Shown here: piece by piece, positions 35,200 to 42,760 of the stretch
Position numbering within the stretch: the stretch's first letter is position 1
How the letters are laid out: every line of letters begins with the position of its first letter
Source of the DNA: Flaviramulus multivorans
Lineage (GTDB): Bacteria > Bacteroidota > Bacteroidia > Flavobacteriales > Flavobacteriaceae
Direction of reading: 5' to 3'
Assembly: GCF_021728415.1 (NCBI RefSeq)
Contig: NZ_JAKKDV010000002.1
Coordinates: 434,001 to 498,000, forward strand
Length of the DNA: 64,000 nt
Translations under genes and position numbers: made by a program
The notes under the pieces: generated by a model
Told to the model about the DNA's origin: nothing
What the model saw: only the letters and a program-made list of their open reading frames with translations
Database searches by the model: none

Positions 35200-35793
35200 A
35201 TGCTATTAGGACGTGCTATAAATTTAGACATGATTGATGCGGATGTAATTTACTATCCAAATTTTTTTAGTACAAAAGATGCTGATACCTATTTTAATAG
35301 TTTACTTAAAAACCTACATTGGCAACAGGACAGTATTATTATTTACGGCAAAACACATTTGCAACCTCGTTTAACAGCTTTTTATGCTAGTAATAAAAAT
35401 AGATACAAATACAGCAATATTGTAATGACACCAAACCCTTTTACAGGTGATTTACTAAAGATTAAAGATACTATAGAAAGTGAACTGAAAATAAATTTCA
35501 CTAGTTGTTTGGCAAATTTATATCGTGATGGAAAAGATAGCAACGGTTGGCATGCGGATAATGAAAAAGAGTTAGGTGAAAACCCAGTAATTGCTTCAGT
35601 TTCTTTGGGAGCAGAACGCGTATTCCATTTTAAGCATAAGTTTAATAAAGAACAAAAGCGATCATTAACATTGCAACATGGTAGTTTATTATTGATGAAA
35701 GGTAAAACGCAAGCATACTGGTTGCATCAAATACCCAAAACAAAAAAAGACATTGAAAAACGGATAAATTTAACGTTTAGAATTATTGCATAA
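35200..35793 (+). CDS. AlkB-family alpha-ketoglutarate-dependent dioxygenase
   Basis: Fe(II)/2-oxoglutarate dioxygenase of the AlkB type, which removes alkyl groups from nucleic acid bases. The iron ligands are in GWHADNEKELG near residue 117 (HxD) and LHQIPKT near 178; the 2-oxoglutarate arginines are in RINLTFRII at the C-terminus (RxNxTxR). The 197 residues match the short ALKBH2/3-like form. Divergent from the dipeptidase gene with 29 bases between starts. Confidence 0.92.
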   Translation: MLLGRAINLDMIDADVIYYPNFFSTKDADTYFNSLLKNLHWQQDSIIIYGKTHLQPRLTAFYASNKNRYKYSNIVMTPNPFTGDLLKIKDTIESELKINFTSCLANLYRDGKDSNGWHADNEKELGENPVIASVSLGAERVFHFKHKFNKEQKRSLTLQHGSLLLMKGKTQAYWLHQIPKTKKDIEKRINLTFRIIA

Positions 35794-35794
35794 A

Positions 35795-35825
35795 AAAACC
35801 GAGTTCCCTCAAACTCGGTTTTTTC
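35795..35825 (+). terminator. Terminator of the AlkB-family gene
   Basis: AACCGAGTT and AACTCGGTT around a short loop, followed by six T, directly after the stop codon. Confidence 0.88.
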
Positions 35826-35968
35826 TCAATTTGCTTTTTTATATTATGAGGTTAGATTTGGGGAAACCATATCAACAACATAATGCAAATATTAATTAAT
35901 TAATCCATTGAACTAAAAAGTATGTTATTTAGTACACTCCAAATATATAATTAATAAATATTGTTTAA

Positions 35969-36051
35969 CGATAAAATACATTATAAATCGATGAAATACA
36001 TATAATTTTAACATTTAGTCTCGATAAAGTGCAAATAATCGATGAAATGCA
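35969..36051 (+). repeat. Four copies of the 12-mer CGATRAARTRCA
   Basis: Starts at 35969, 35989, 36022 and 36040: CGATAAAATACA, CGATGAAATACA, CGATAAAGTGCA, CGATGAAATGCA. All are on one strand and differ only by A/G transitions at three sites. They lie in the 579-base gap between the AlkB gene and the DUF4369 gene, with no ORF. An operator array for a DNA-binding protein is the simplest reading. Confidence 0.65.
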
Positions 36052-36096
36052 TATTATATAGCTTAATTGTGAGTTGATTTTGCTGTTGAAAAATAA

Positions 36097-36201
36097 AAAA
36101 AGCACCTCTTTTAGAGATGCTTTTTTACTAACTAACTAACCAAAATATGAATTACAATCTTAAGTTTAAAGTAACCACTCAATAAACTTATTTTCTATGA
36201 A
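36097..36201 (-). ncRNA. Candidate small RNA of about 105 nt
   Basis: Minus-strand unit with a full promoter upstream (36207-36236) and a terminator at its end: AAGCATCTC and GAGGTGCTT (one G-U pair) around TAAAA, then seven T at 36098-36104. Nothing inside codes for a convincing protein; a run GGTTAGTTAGTTAGT precedes the terminator. The start is inferred as 6 bases after the -7 box. Confidence 0.6.
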
Positions 36202-36206
36202 TGTAA

Positions 36207-36236
36207 CAAACATATAAAAGCAATACTCGTGCCAAA
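36207..36236 (-). promoter_or_regulatory. Bacteroidetes promoter of the candidate small RNA
   Basis: Minus strand TTTG (36236-36233), 18 bases, TATGTTTG (36214-36207): complete match to the -33/-7 consensus, with no protein gene on that strand downstream until the dipeptidase at 35170. Confidence 0.65.
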
Positions 36237-36372
36237 AATAATTTCATTTCGGCATTTTGTGATTTATTTAACAAAAGATACGTCAAAAAAATGAAAATCA
36301 AAAATTTTGAAACCCATTAGTATTTAAAAATTAATTATAAGATATTTGCTCATCAAAAAACCTAGATAACTT

Positions 36373-37071
36373 ATGAAAAAAATATCATTTTTAATTTTCA
36401 CACTTCTTATTGTAGCATGTGGTAAAAAAGAAAAAGATTTAATTGTAAAAGCTAACATTGAAGGATTAAAAAAAGGAGTCGTTTATCTTAAAAAGGTTGA
36501 AGATACTCTATTAGTAACGGTTGACTCATTAGTTATTAACGGTAACAACGCGAATATAGAACTCTACAGTGATATTGATTCACCAGAGGTGTTTTATTTG
36601 TATTTAGATAAAAACAGTAGTGAAGAAGATAGAATTACCTTTTTTGCTGATAAGGGTATTACCGAAATAAATACATCTCTTAAAAATTTTGCTTTTGACG
36701 CAAAAATAAAAGGTTCAGAGCAACAGAAAATTTTTGAATCATATAAAGAAATGATATCTAAAATGAATAATAGAAATCTTGATTTATTGAAAGAACAATT
36801 TGAAGCTCAAAAAAATGGAGATACCACTAAGTTAGATTCTCTTATAAAAGAATCAAATAATACGCTTAAGCGCAAATATTTATACACGGTTAATTTTGCA
36901 TTAAATAACAAAGATAGTGAGGTAGCTCCTTATTTAGCGCTTACAGAAATATACAATGCGCAAGTAAAATTTTTAGATACTATTAATAACTCTTTAACTC
37001 CGAAAGTAAAAGCATCTAAATATGGTAAGAAGCTAGAAGAGTTTATTGAGAACATAAAGGAAACAGAATAA
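36373..37071 (+). CDS. DUF4369 domain-containing lipoprotein
   Basis: 232-residue lipoprotein with signal MKKISFLIFTLLIVACGKKE (lipobox IVAC). The DUF4369 domain follows at residues 24-120 (DLIVKANIEGLKKGVVYLKK, and KGSEQQKIFESYKE). In relatives this domain precedes a thioredoxin-like domain; here the C-terminal half is helical and has no CxxC, so only the N-terminal module is present. Function unknown; likely periplasm-facing. Confidence 0.82.
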   Translation: MKKISFLIFTLLIVACGKKEKDLIVKANIEGLKKGVVYLKKVEDTLLVTVDSLVINGNNANIELYSDIDSPEVFYLYLDKNSSEEDRITFFADKGITEINTSLKNFAFDAKIKGSEQQKIFESYKEMISKMNNRNLDLLKEQFEAQKNGDTTKLDSLIKESNNTLKRKYLYTVNFALNNKDSEVAPYLALTEIYNAQVKFLDTINNSLTPKVKASKYGKKLEEFIENIKETE

Positions 37072-37100
37072 ATCTTTATGTTTAGAAGTTAAAAAAATAA

Positions 37101-37131
37101 AAAAGCCCTTTCATATACTGAAAGGGCTTTT
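37101..37131. terminator. Bidirectional terminator between DUF4369 gene and tRNA-Thr
   Basis: AAAAGCCCTTTC and GAAAGGGCTTTT form a long stem; T run on both strands (longer on the minus strand). It ends both the lipoprotein gene and the convergent tRNA. Confidence 0.9.
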
Positions 37132-37139
37132 AATTTTAG

Positions 37140-37213
37140 AGCCGATGGAGGGACTCGAACCCACGACCTGCTGATTACAAATCAGCTGCTCTAGCCAGCT
37201 GAGCTACATCGGC
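37140..37213 (-). tRNA. tRNA-Thr (anticodon TGT)
   Basis: Cloverleaf on the minus strand: acceptor GCCGATG/CATCGGC, anticodon loop TTTGTAA with anticodon TGT, T loop TTCGAGT, discriminator T. Identical in sequence to the copy at 55834-55907. Confidence 0.97.
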
Positions 37214-37227
37214 GTCATTAACGGATG

Positions 37228-37257
37228 CAAATATAATTGCAAAAATTAAATTTGCAA
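37228..37257 (-). promoter_or_regulatory. Promoter of tRNA-Thr
   Basis: Minus strand TTG (37257-37255), 19 bases, TATATTTG (37235-37228); predicted start about 8 bases before the tRNA. Confidence 0.8.
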
Positions 37258-37273
37258 TATACCCGTTAAAATT

Positions 37274-37543
37274 TTATCCTAATTTATTAATCTTGTCAAT
37301 TAATGCTTTTCCTTTAGTTTCTAACTCTTTATTTATTGCTTTAAAATGTGCTTTAGGATTTTCAACATTTTTAGCATTCACTTTAGCTATTAATTCGTCA
37401 AAAGTTGCAATTGCTTCATCAATGATTGCCTCACTTTTCTTAGTGTCTTTGTCTGTGTTTGAATATTCCCAAACATAAACTGCTTCTATAATATCGCCTA
37501 AAACATAATTAATATCTTTTTTTAGGTCTCTAACATTTGCCAT
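37274..37543 (-). CDS. Conserved small helical protein of unknown function
   Basis: 89 residues, acidic/lysine-rich and predicted all-helical: MANVRDLKKDINYVLGDIIE, then KKSEAIIDEAIATFDELIAK and a final KGKALIDKINKLG. No domain recognised; similar small proteins occur in other flavobacteria as I recall. It has no transmembrane or signal segment. It precedes tRNA-Thr on the same strand but the tRNA has its own promoter. Confidence 0.75.
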   Translation of the reverse strand: MANVRDLKKDINYVLGDIIEAVYVWEYSNTDKDTKKSEAIIDEAIATFDELIAKVNAKNVENPKAHFKAINKELETKGKALIDKINKLG

Positions 37544-37629
37544 AATACTTAAATTTAATTTGCCGCTAAATTAAACATTAACTCTTAATGTTTGCTGATT
37601 TATTAGGAATTTAATTTTAACTGAAATGT

Positions 37630-38040
37630 CTATTCTCCAGCATATGTTACAAAGTTTCTAGGAGTTTCATACAGTGTTATTTCCAGCTCTAAGTTGGAAA
37701 TCAATTTAAGTTTTAATTTATTGTAAATAACTACTGCTATATTTTCAGCTGTTGGGTTTAAATCTTTAAATTCTGCAACTTCAAGGTTTAAGTTTTTATG
37801 ATCAAAGGCATCTTCAACTTCTGTTTTAATCAGCTCTTTTAAAACCTTCATATCTATTACATACCCTGTTTCCTTATCAATATCTCCAGTAACACTTACA
37901 ATTAATTCATAGTTGTGGCCATGGAAGTTTGGGTTATTACACTTACCAAAAACTTCGTCGTTTTTTTCATGACTCCAATCTTTTCTGTAAAGTCTATGTG
38001 CTGCATTAAAATGAGCTTTTCTACTTACTGTTACCTTCAT
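37630..38040 (-). CDS. queD: 6-carboxy-5,6,7,8-tetrahydropterin synthase (QueD/PTPS family)
   Basis: Zn enzyme of queuosine and pterin synthesis, converting dihydroneopterin triphosphate. 136 residues with zinc histidines in HFNAAHRL near residue 10 and FHGHNYEL near 40, the catalytic Cys in FGKCNNPN near 33, FDHKNLN near 79, and a terminal PRNFVTYAGE. Other queuosine genes are not adjacent. Its start overlaps the idi stop by 4 bases, so the two are coupled though not in one pathway. Confidence 0.92.
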   Translation of the reverse strand: MKVTVSRKAHFNAAHRLYRKDWSHEKNDEVFGKCNNPNFHGHNYELIVSVTGDIDKETGYVIDMKVLKELIKTEVEDAFDHKNLNLEVAEFKDLNPTAENIAVVIYNKLKLKLISNLELEITLYETPRNFVTYAGE

Positions 38041-38561
38041 GATTTTACATTTATGTGTTCATAGAATTTATCAAAAATCACTTTAAACCAAGCTGTATAG
38101 AGTTCAGGATGCAAAGAAATATCAACTTTAACCTCTTCAAGAGGCATCCATTTCCAACTTGCAACTTCATCCGTATTTATAACTGGTTCGGAAGTATAGT
38201 GTCCTAATAATACATGATCATACTCATGTTCGGTTAATCCGTTATCAAAAGGTGCCTTGTAAATAAAAGAAATAGACTCTTTTAAGTCAACAACAAAACC
38301 CATTTCTTCTTGTAAACGCCTTTTACCTGCTTCAATGTTAGATTCGCCTTCTCTTTGATGACTACAACAGGTATTAGTCCAAAGTCCTGGAGAATGGTAT
38401 TTATCTAGAGCCCGTTGTTGAAGCATTAATTCATTTTTATCATTAAAAATAAATACTGAAAATGCCCTGTGAAGTAAGGCCTTTTCATGCGCTTCTAATT
38501 TTGGCATAAGCCCTATTTGCTCATCCTTTTCATTAACGAGAATTACTTTTTCTTCTTTCAT
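38037..38561 (-). CDS. idi: Isopentenyl-diphosphate delta-isomerase, type 1
   Basis: Nudix-fold isomerase interconverting IPP and DMAPP for isoprenoids. 174 residues: metal-binding and catalytic Cys region TNTCCSHQREGE near residue 64 followed by the Nudix-like RRLQEEMGFVVDL, and HEYDHVLLGHY near 112. Type 1 enzymes are usual where the mevalonate pathway operates, which fits flavobacteria. Upstream member of a two-gene unit with queD. Confidence 0.95.
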   Translation of the reverse strand: MKEEKVILVNEKDEQIGLMPKLEAHEKALLHRAFSVFIFNDKNELMLQQRALDKYHSPGLWTNTCCSHQREGESNIEAGKRRLQEEMGFVVDLKESISFIYKAPFDNGLTEHEYDHVLLGHYTSEPVINTDEVASWKWMPLEEVKVDISLHPELYTAWFKVIFDKFYEHINVKS

Positions 38562-38660
38562 ATTAAAACAAAAATACCAAGTATATTTTTAAAAAACATG
38601 AATCTAATTAGAAAAATGAAAAGGGCCGCAATCTTCTATTATTATTGATATTATAAATAT

Positions 38661-38668
38661 TATATTTG
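38661..38668 (+). promoter_or_regulatory. Candidate -7 box for prfC
   Basis: TATATTTG, perfect TAnnTTTG, 21 bases before the ATG at 38690; no well-spaced -33 TTG. Confidence 0.5.
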
Positions 38669-38689
38669 CAACCCATTTGCAAAACATTT

Positions 38690-40279
38690 ATGAGTTTTTT
38701 AAAAGAAATACAACGCAGACGAACTTTTGGTATTATTTCACATCCAGATGCAGGTAAAACTACATTAACAGAAAAACTGTTACTATTTGGTGGTGCTATT
38801 CAAGAAGCTGGTGCCGTAAAAAGTAATAAAATAAAAAAAGGGGCTACGAGCGACTTTATGGAGATTGAGCGTCAGCGTGGTATTTCGGTAGCTACTTCTG
38901 TTTTGGCTTTTGAATATAATGGGATAAAAATTAATATTCTAGATACTCCTGGGCATAAAGATTTTGCAGAAGACACGTTTAGAACTCTAACAGCCGTTGA
39001 TAGTGTTATTGTTGTAATTGATGTTGCAAAAGGTGTTGAGGAACAAACCGAAAAGCTGGTTGAAGTTTGTAGAATGCGTAACATTCCAATGATAGTTTTC
39101 ATCAATAAAATGGATAGAGAAGGAAAAGACGCATTCGATTTATTAGATGAAATAGAACAAAAGCTCAGATTAAAAGTAGTACCCCTAAGTTTCCCAATTG
39201 GAATGGGTTACGATTTTAAAGGAATTTATAACATTTGGGAAAAAAACATCAACTTATTTAGTGGTGACAGCAGAAAAAATATTGAAGAAACTATAAAAAT
39301 TTCTGATTTATCTTCGTCCAAACTTGATGAATTGGTTGGAGAAAAATCAGCTAATACGTTGCGTGAAGAAATTGAATTGGTTGAAGGTATTTATCCTAAA
39401 TTTAATAAAGATGAGTATTTAAATAGCCAAATACAACCAGTGTTTTTTGGTTCGGCTTTGAATAATTTTGGAGTTAGAGAGTTACTTGATTGTTTTATTG
39501 AAATAGCCCCTAAACCTAGACCCAAACAAAGCGAAGAGCGTTTAATTGAACCTAGTGAAAATAAATTTACTGGCTTTGTATTTAAAATTCATGCCAATAT
39601 GGATCCTAATCATCGCGACCGTTTGGCATTTGTAAAAATTGTATCAGGAAAATTTGAAAGAAACAAACCTTACTTACATGTAAGAAATAATAAAAAGATG
39701 AAATTTTCTAGTCCAAATGCCTTTTTTGCGGAGAAGAAAGAGATTGTAGATGTTTCTTATGCTGGTGATATTGTTGGTTTGCATGATACAGGGAATTTTA
39801 AAATAGGAGACACACTAACTGAAGGCGAAAACATAAATTATAAAGGTGTACCAAGTTTTTCTCCGGAGCATTTTAGATATATTAATAATGCCGACCCTTT
39901 AAAATCCAAACAACTATTTAAAGGTATTGACCAATTAATGGATGAAGGCGTTGCTCAATTATTTACCTTAGAACTTAACGGTAGAAAAGTGATTGGAACT
40001 GTTGGTGCTTTACAATATGAAGTTATACAATATAGATTGGAGCATGAATACGGTGCTAAATGTACTTATGAAAATTTAAATGTTTTTAAAGCTTGCTGGG
40101 TGGATCCTAAAAATTCCAAAACAGATGAATACAAAGAGTTCGTAAGAGTAAAGCAACGTTTTTTGGCGAAAGACAAACAAAATCAACTAGTATTTTTAGC
40201 AGATTCTGCGTTTTCTTTGCAGATGACTCAGCAAAAATATCCAAATATAAAGCTTCATTTCACTTCAGAGTTTGATTAA
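38690..40279 (+). CDS. prfC: Peptide chain release factor 3
   Basis: Translational GTPase that recycles RF1/RF2 from the ribosome after termination. Start chosen at ATG 38690 (MSFLKEIQRRRTFGIISHPD), not the TTG at 38666, which lies in the promoter region. G1 is SHPDAGKTTLTEKLL, G2 region RGISVATSV, G3 DTPGHKDFAEDT, G4 INKMDRE; domain II follows near residue 300 and a C-terminal RF3 domain ends in PNIKLHFTSEF. At 529 residues it matches E. coli RF3. Confidence 0.97.
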   Translation: MSFLKEIQRRRTFGIISHPDAGKTTLTEKLLLFGGAIQEAGAVKSNKIKKGATSDFMEIERQRGISVATSVLAFEYNGIKINILDTPGHKDFAEDTFRTLTAVDSVIVVIDVAKGVEEQTEKLVEVCRMRNIPMIVFINKMDREGKDAFDLLDEIEQKLRLKVVPLSFPIGMGYDFKGIYNIWEKNINLFSGDSRKNIEETIKISDLSSSKLDELVGEKSANTLREEIELVEGIYPKFNKDEYLNSQIQPVFFGSALNNFGVRELLDCFIEIAPKPRPKQSEERLIEPSENKFTGFVFKIHANMDPNHRDRLAFVKIVSGKFERNKPYLHVRNNKKMKFSSPNAFFAEKKEIVDVSYAGDIVGLHDTGNFKIGDTLTEGENINYKGVPSFSPEHFRYINNADPLKSKQLFKGIDQLMDEGVAQLFTLELNGRKVIGTVGALQYEVIQYRLEHEYGAKCTYENLNVFKACWVDPKNSKTDEYKEFVRVKQRFLAKDKQNQLVFLADSAFSLQMTQQKYPNIKLHFTSEFD

Positions 40280-40370
40280 TTCATACAAACTTTATTATGT
40301 AGTTCGTCGATAATTTTCAAAAAAATTAGTATTTCATCGATTTTATTGCGTTTTTTATCAAGTAATTTAC

Positions 40371-40388
40371 AACTACAACGTTGTAGTT
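40371..40388. promoter_or_regulatory. Perfect 18-bp palindrome, candidate operator
   Basis: AACTACAAC followed by GTTGTAGTT, a perfect dyad 44 bases before the Fe-S protein ATG at 40433. It has no terminator-like T tail. A CGATGAAATACT element, close to the 35969 repeats, lies 32 bases upstream on the minus strand (40328-40339). Confidence 0.5.
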
Positions 40389-40432
40389 AGTTACATTTAT
40401 TTCAGATTATAACCCCAAATAATGATCTACTT

Positions 40433-40660
40433 ATGGAAACAACTGCTAACATTTTCAGTAATTCCGACATTACTGTAACCTACCAACCGTGTATTTGTAT
40501 AAACGCCGAGCGTTGTGCAAGAGAGCTTTCAAACGTTTTTAGAAATTCTGTTATCCCTTGGATTGACCTTGATGGTGCTCCAGCTAAAAAAATAATTAAA
40601 CAAATTAAAAAGTGCCCATCAGGTGCTTTACAATTTCATTTCAATAGAGAAGTTGCTTAA
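40433..40660 (+). CDS. YjdI-like (4Fe-4S) mono-cluster protein
   Basis: 75-residue protein of the YjdI/divergent 4Fe-4S family. Cysteines lie in YQPCICINAERCARE (residues 18-32) and KKCPSGALQFHF near 60, together a plausible single cluster site. The DLDGAPAKKI segment between them is also typical. Function unknown. It may be controlled through the palindrome in front of it; it ends at a strong terminator. Confidence 0.85.
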   Translation: METTANIFSNSDITVTYQPCICINAERCARELSNVFRNSVIPWIDLDGAPAKKIIKQIKKCPSGALQFHFNREVA

Positions 40661-40664
40661 AATT

Positions 40665-40696
40665 AAAAGCCTTTGATTAAGTTCAAAGGCTTTTTT
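40665..40696 (+). terminator. Terminator of the YjdI-like gene
   Basis: AAAGCCTTTG and CAAAGGCTTT with a 9-base loop, then TTT; five bases after the stop. Confidence 0.87.
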
Positions 40697-40733
40697 ATAT
40701 CAACGAAAAATTGTAATTTTCAATAAAATTGCA

Positions 40734-42365
40734 ATGAAAACAAAACTATTTTTATTTTCACTCTTCGTCTATTTATCAAATATTAACTTAACAACTGCTC
40801 AAGAAACTATAGGATTATTAGGATATAATCAAAATACAGTTTCTGATGGGTACACTTTATTTTCTCCACTAACAAATTCTTTTGTCTATTTAATTGACAA
40901 TTGTGGAAACCTTATTAACGAATGGACTTTTAATGGAACACCACGATCTGTTCCTTATTTACTTGAGAATGGTACCGTACTTAGATCAGGATCGCAAGGG
41001 CTTGAGATTAGAGATTGGGATAATACACTTCTATGGAGCTATAATTTAACTACAGAACTTGGTTTAAGGCAACATCATGATATTGAACCCATGCCCAACG
41101 GAAATATTTTAGCCATTATAAGAGAATTTATATCTGAAACAGATCAAATTAATGCAGGGAAAAATCCGTCACTTATAGATGATGAATTGAAATCAGAAAA
41201 AATTATCGAATTCCAGCCCATCGGCACTAATGATATTCAAATAATATGGGAATGGCGATTTTTTGATCATATAATTCAAGATTATGATTCATCGAAAGAA
41301 AATTATGGCGTAGTAATCGATCATCCTGAACTTGTTGACTTTAATTATTCAGACTACAATATGTTACATTCTGATTGGATACATATGAATAGTGTTGATT
41401 ATAGCCCTGATTTAGACCAAATAATAATGTCATCTAAAAGCTTAGGAGAAATTTACATCATTGATCACAGTACTACTACAGCTGAAGCAGCAACACATTC
41501 GGGTGGCAATTATAACATGGGAGGAGATTTTTTGTGGCGTTGGGGAAATCCAGAAGTATATAGACAAGGTACGGTGTCCGATCGAAAATTATTCGAACAA
41601 CATGATCCTAAATGGATTGCTAGCAGTTATACCAATGCTGGAAAAATATCTGTATTCAACAATGATGTTGGTTCAACCCAAACTCATAGTTCGATTAATA
41701 TAATAGACATAGAACCAACTGTCTCCGGTTATGAAATATTAAACAACAAATTTAAGCCAGAAGATTTCTTTTGGAGTTGGGATGGTGACGTTTTAGACGA
41801 AACCGTTTATCAGCCCACTAGAAGTGGTGTTATAGCTTTACCAAATGGTAATATGTTATTTTGTGAAAGTTCGATAGGAAGGCTTACAGAAATAAATGCT
41901 GATGGAGAAATTGCATGGATTTATAGAAATCCATCAGGTCAAACTATTTTCAATCAATTTGCAACTGATGAAGAAACCACTTCAAACTCCTTGTTTAGAG
42001 CAGAAAAATATCCTACGGACTACCCTGGCCTGATTGGAAAGGATTTAACTCCTGGATTAATAATAGAAAACATTAATTCAAACTCGGATTCCTGTAATGA
42101 GAGTTTATCTATTTTAGAAAACAAAGAAAATAACAAGCTGAAAATTGTAAGTAACCCAGTAAAAAACCAAACTATTGCTTTTTCAAATAGCTTAGAGTTT
42201 TATTCAATTGATATTTATGATATATCTGGAAAAACCATAATTAAAGATATAACTACTAAAAGTAATAGTATAAGTTTACCTTCAATGAATACAGGTTTGT
42301 ATTTTTTAAAGTTAACTAGTAATTTAAAAAAGAAAAGTCAGGTGTTAAAATTTCTTATTTTATAA
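40734..42365 (+). CDS. Arylsulfotransferase (ASST)-like secreted protein with T9SS sorting domain
   Basis: 543 residues. Sec signal peptide (MKTKLFLFSLFVYLSNINL, cleaved near TTAQ), then a beta-propeller like PLP-independent aryl-sulfate sulfotransferases: LRQHHDIEPMPNGNILAI near residue 108, DWIHMNSVDYSPDLDQIIMS near 216, LFEQHDPKW near 287, and SGVIALPNGNMLFCESSIGR near 363. These histidines correspond to the catalytic region of the family. The last 80 residues are a type A T9SS sorting domain (SNPVKNQTIAFS, NTGLYFLKLTS). It is exported by the type IX system and anchored or released at the surface; the sulfate donor and acceptor are unknown. Confidence 0.87.
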   Translation: MKTKLFLFSLFVYLSNINLTTAQETIGLLGYNQNTVSDGYTLFSPLTNSFVYLIDNCGNLINEWTFNGTPRSVPYLLENGTVLRSGSQGLEIRDWDNTLLWSYNLTTELGLRQHHDIEPMPNGNILAIIREFISETDQINAGKNPSLIDDELKSEKIIEFQPIGTNDIQIIWEWRFFDHIIQDYDSSKENYGVVIDHPELVDFNYSDYNMLHSDWIHMNSVDYSPDLDQIIMSSKSLGEIYIIDHSTTTAEAATHSGGNYNMGGDFLWRWGNPEVYRQGTVSDRKLFEQHDPKWIASSYTNAGKISVFNNDVGSTQTHSSINIIDIEPTVSGYEILNNKFKPEDFFWSWDGDVLDETVYQPTRSGVIALPNGNMLFCESSIGRLTEINADGEIAWIYRNPSGQTIFNQFATDEETTSNSLFRAEKYPTDYPGLIGKDLTPGLIIENINSNSDSCNESLSILENKENNKLKIVSNPVKNQTIAFSNSLEFYSIDIYDISGKTIIKDITTKSNSISLPSMNTGLYFLKLTSNLKKKSQVLKFLIL

Positions 42366-42391
42366 GTAAGTACAGTTTCTAAATTAATTTT

Positions 42392-42709
42392 TTAAGCTTG
42401 TCCAGTCGGACCAAAATTCAGCGGTATTGGAGGTTGCTCATAATCTTTAATTTCTCCATGAGCGTTTTCAAATCTAGCCACATTATCTCCTAATGCTTTC
42501 AACAACCTTTTTGCATGTTGTGGAGTTAAAATAATTCTTGATTTAACTTTACTCTTTGGAATCCCTGGCATAATACTTACAAAATCAACAACAAACTCTG
42601 AAACTGAGTGATTAATAATAGCTAGGTTTGAATAGATTCCATCGGCTATCTTTTCATCTAATTCAATATTAATTTGACCTGGTTTAGGATTATCTTTCTC
42701 GTTAGCCAT
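42392..42709 (-). CDS. DUF3467 domain-containing protein
   Basis: 105 residues from ATG 42709 (MANEKDNPKPGQINIELDEK). Longer versions reading VIPAKAG upstream are a translation of the palindromic repeat, not protein. Conserved parts: GIYSNLAIINHSVSEFVVDF and KSRIILTPQHAKRLLKALGD. Function unknown; it regularly follows rpoC in this phylum, suggesting a link to transcription. Cotranscription with rpoC would run through the repeat. Confidence 0.9.
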   Translation of the reverse strand: MANEKDNPKPGQINIELDEKIADGIYSNLAIINHSVSEFVVDFVSIMPGIPKSKVKSRIILTPQHAKRLLKALGDNVARFENAHGEIKDYEQPPIPLNFGPTGQA

Positions 42710-42731
42710 AATAAATACTTTATAAAAAAGC

Positions 42732-42757
42732 ATTCCCGCTTTCGCGGGAATGACAAT
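42732..42757. repeat. REP-like hairpin repeat, ATTCCCGC family
   Basis: ATTCCCGC and GCGGGAAT with a TTTC loop, then GACAAT. Second member of the 8801 family; it lies between rpoC and the DUF3467 gene, so it would be part of their mRNA. Confidence 0.65.
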
Positions 42758-42760
42758 CAA

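Noticed and set aside
36121-36169. 12-residue peptide from ATG 36146 or TAAC repeats as a CRISPR-like array
   Set aside because: The peptide frame is too short to support, and the ACTAACTAACTAACC run is a simple microrepeat without spacers; the minus-strand small RNA explains the region better.
38666-38689. Upstream TTG start for prfC
   Set aside because: The codons overlap the promoter -7 box; the family begins at MSFLKEIQRR from ATG 38690.
42710-42760. N-terminal extension (MIVIPAKAGML...) of the DUF3467 protein
   Set aside because: It is the translation of the palindromic repeat at 42732-42757; the conserved protein begins at MANEKDN (42709).
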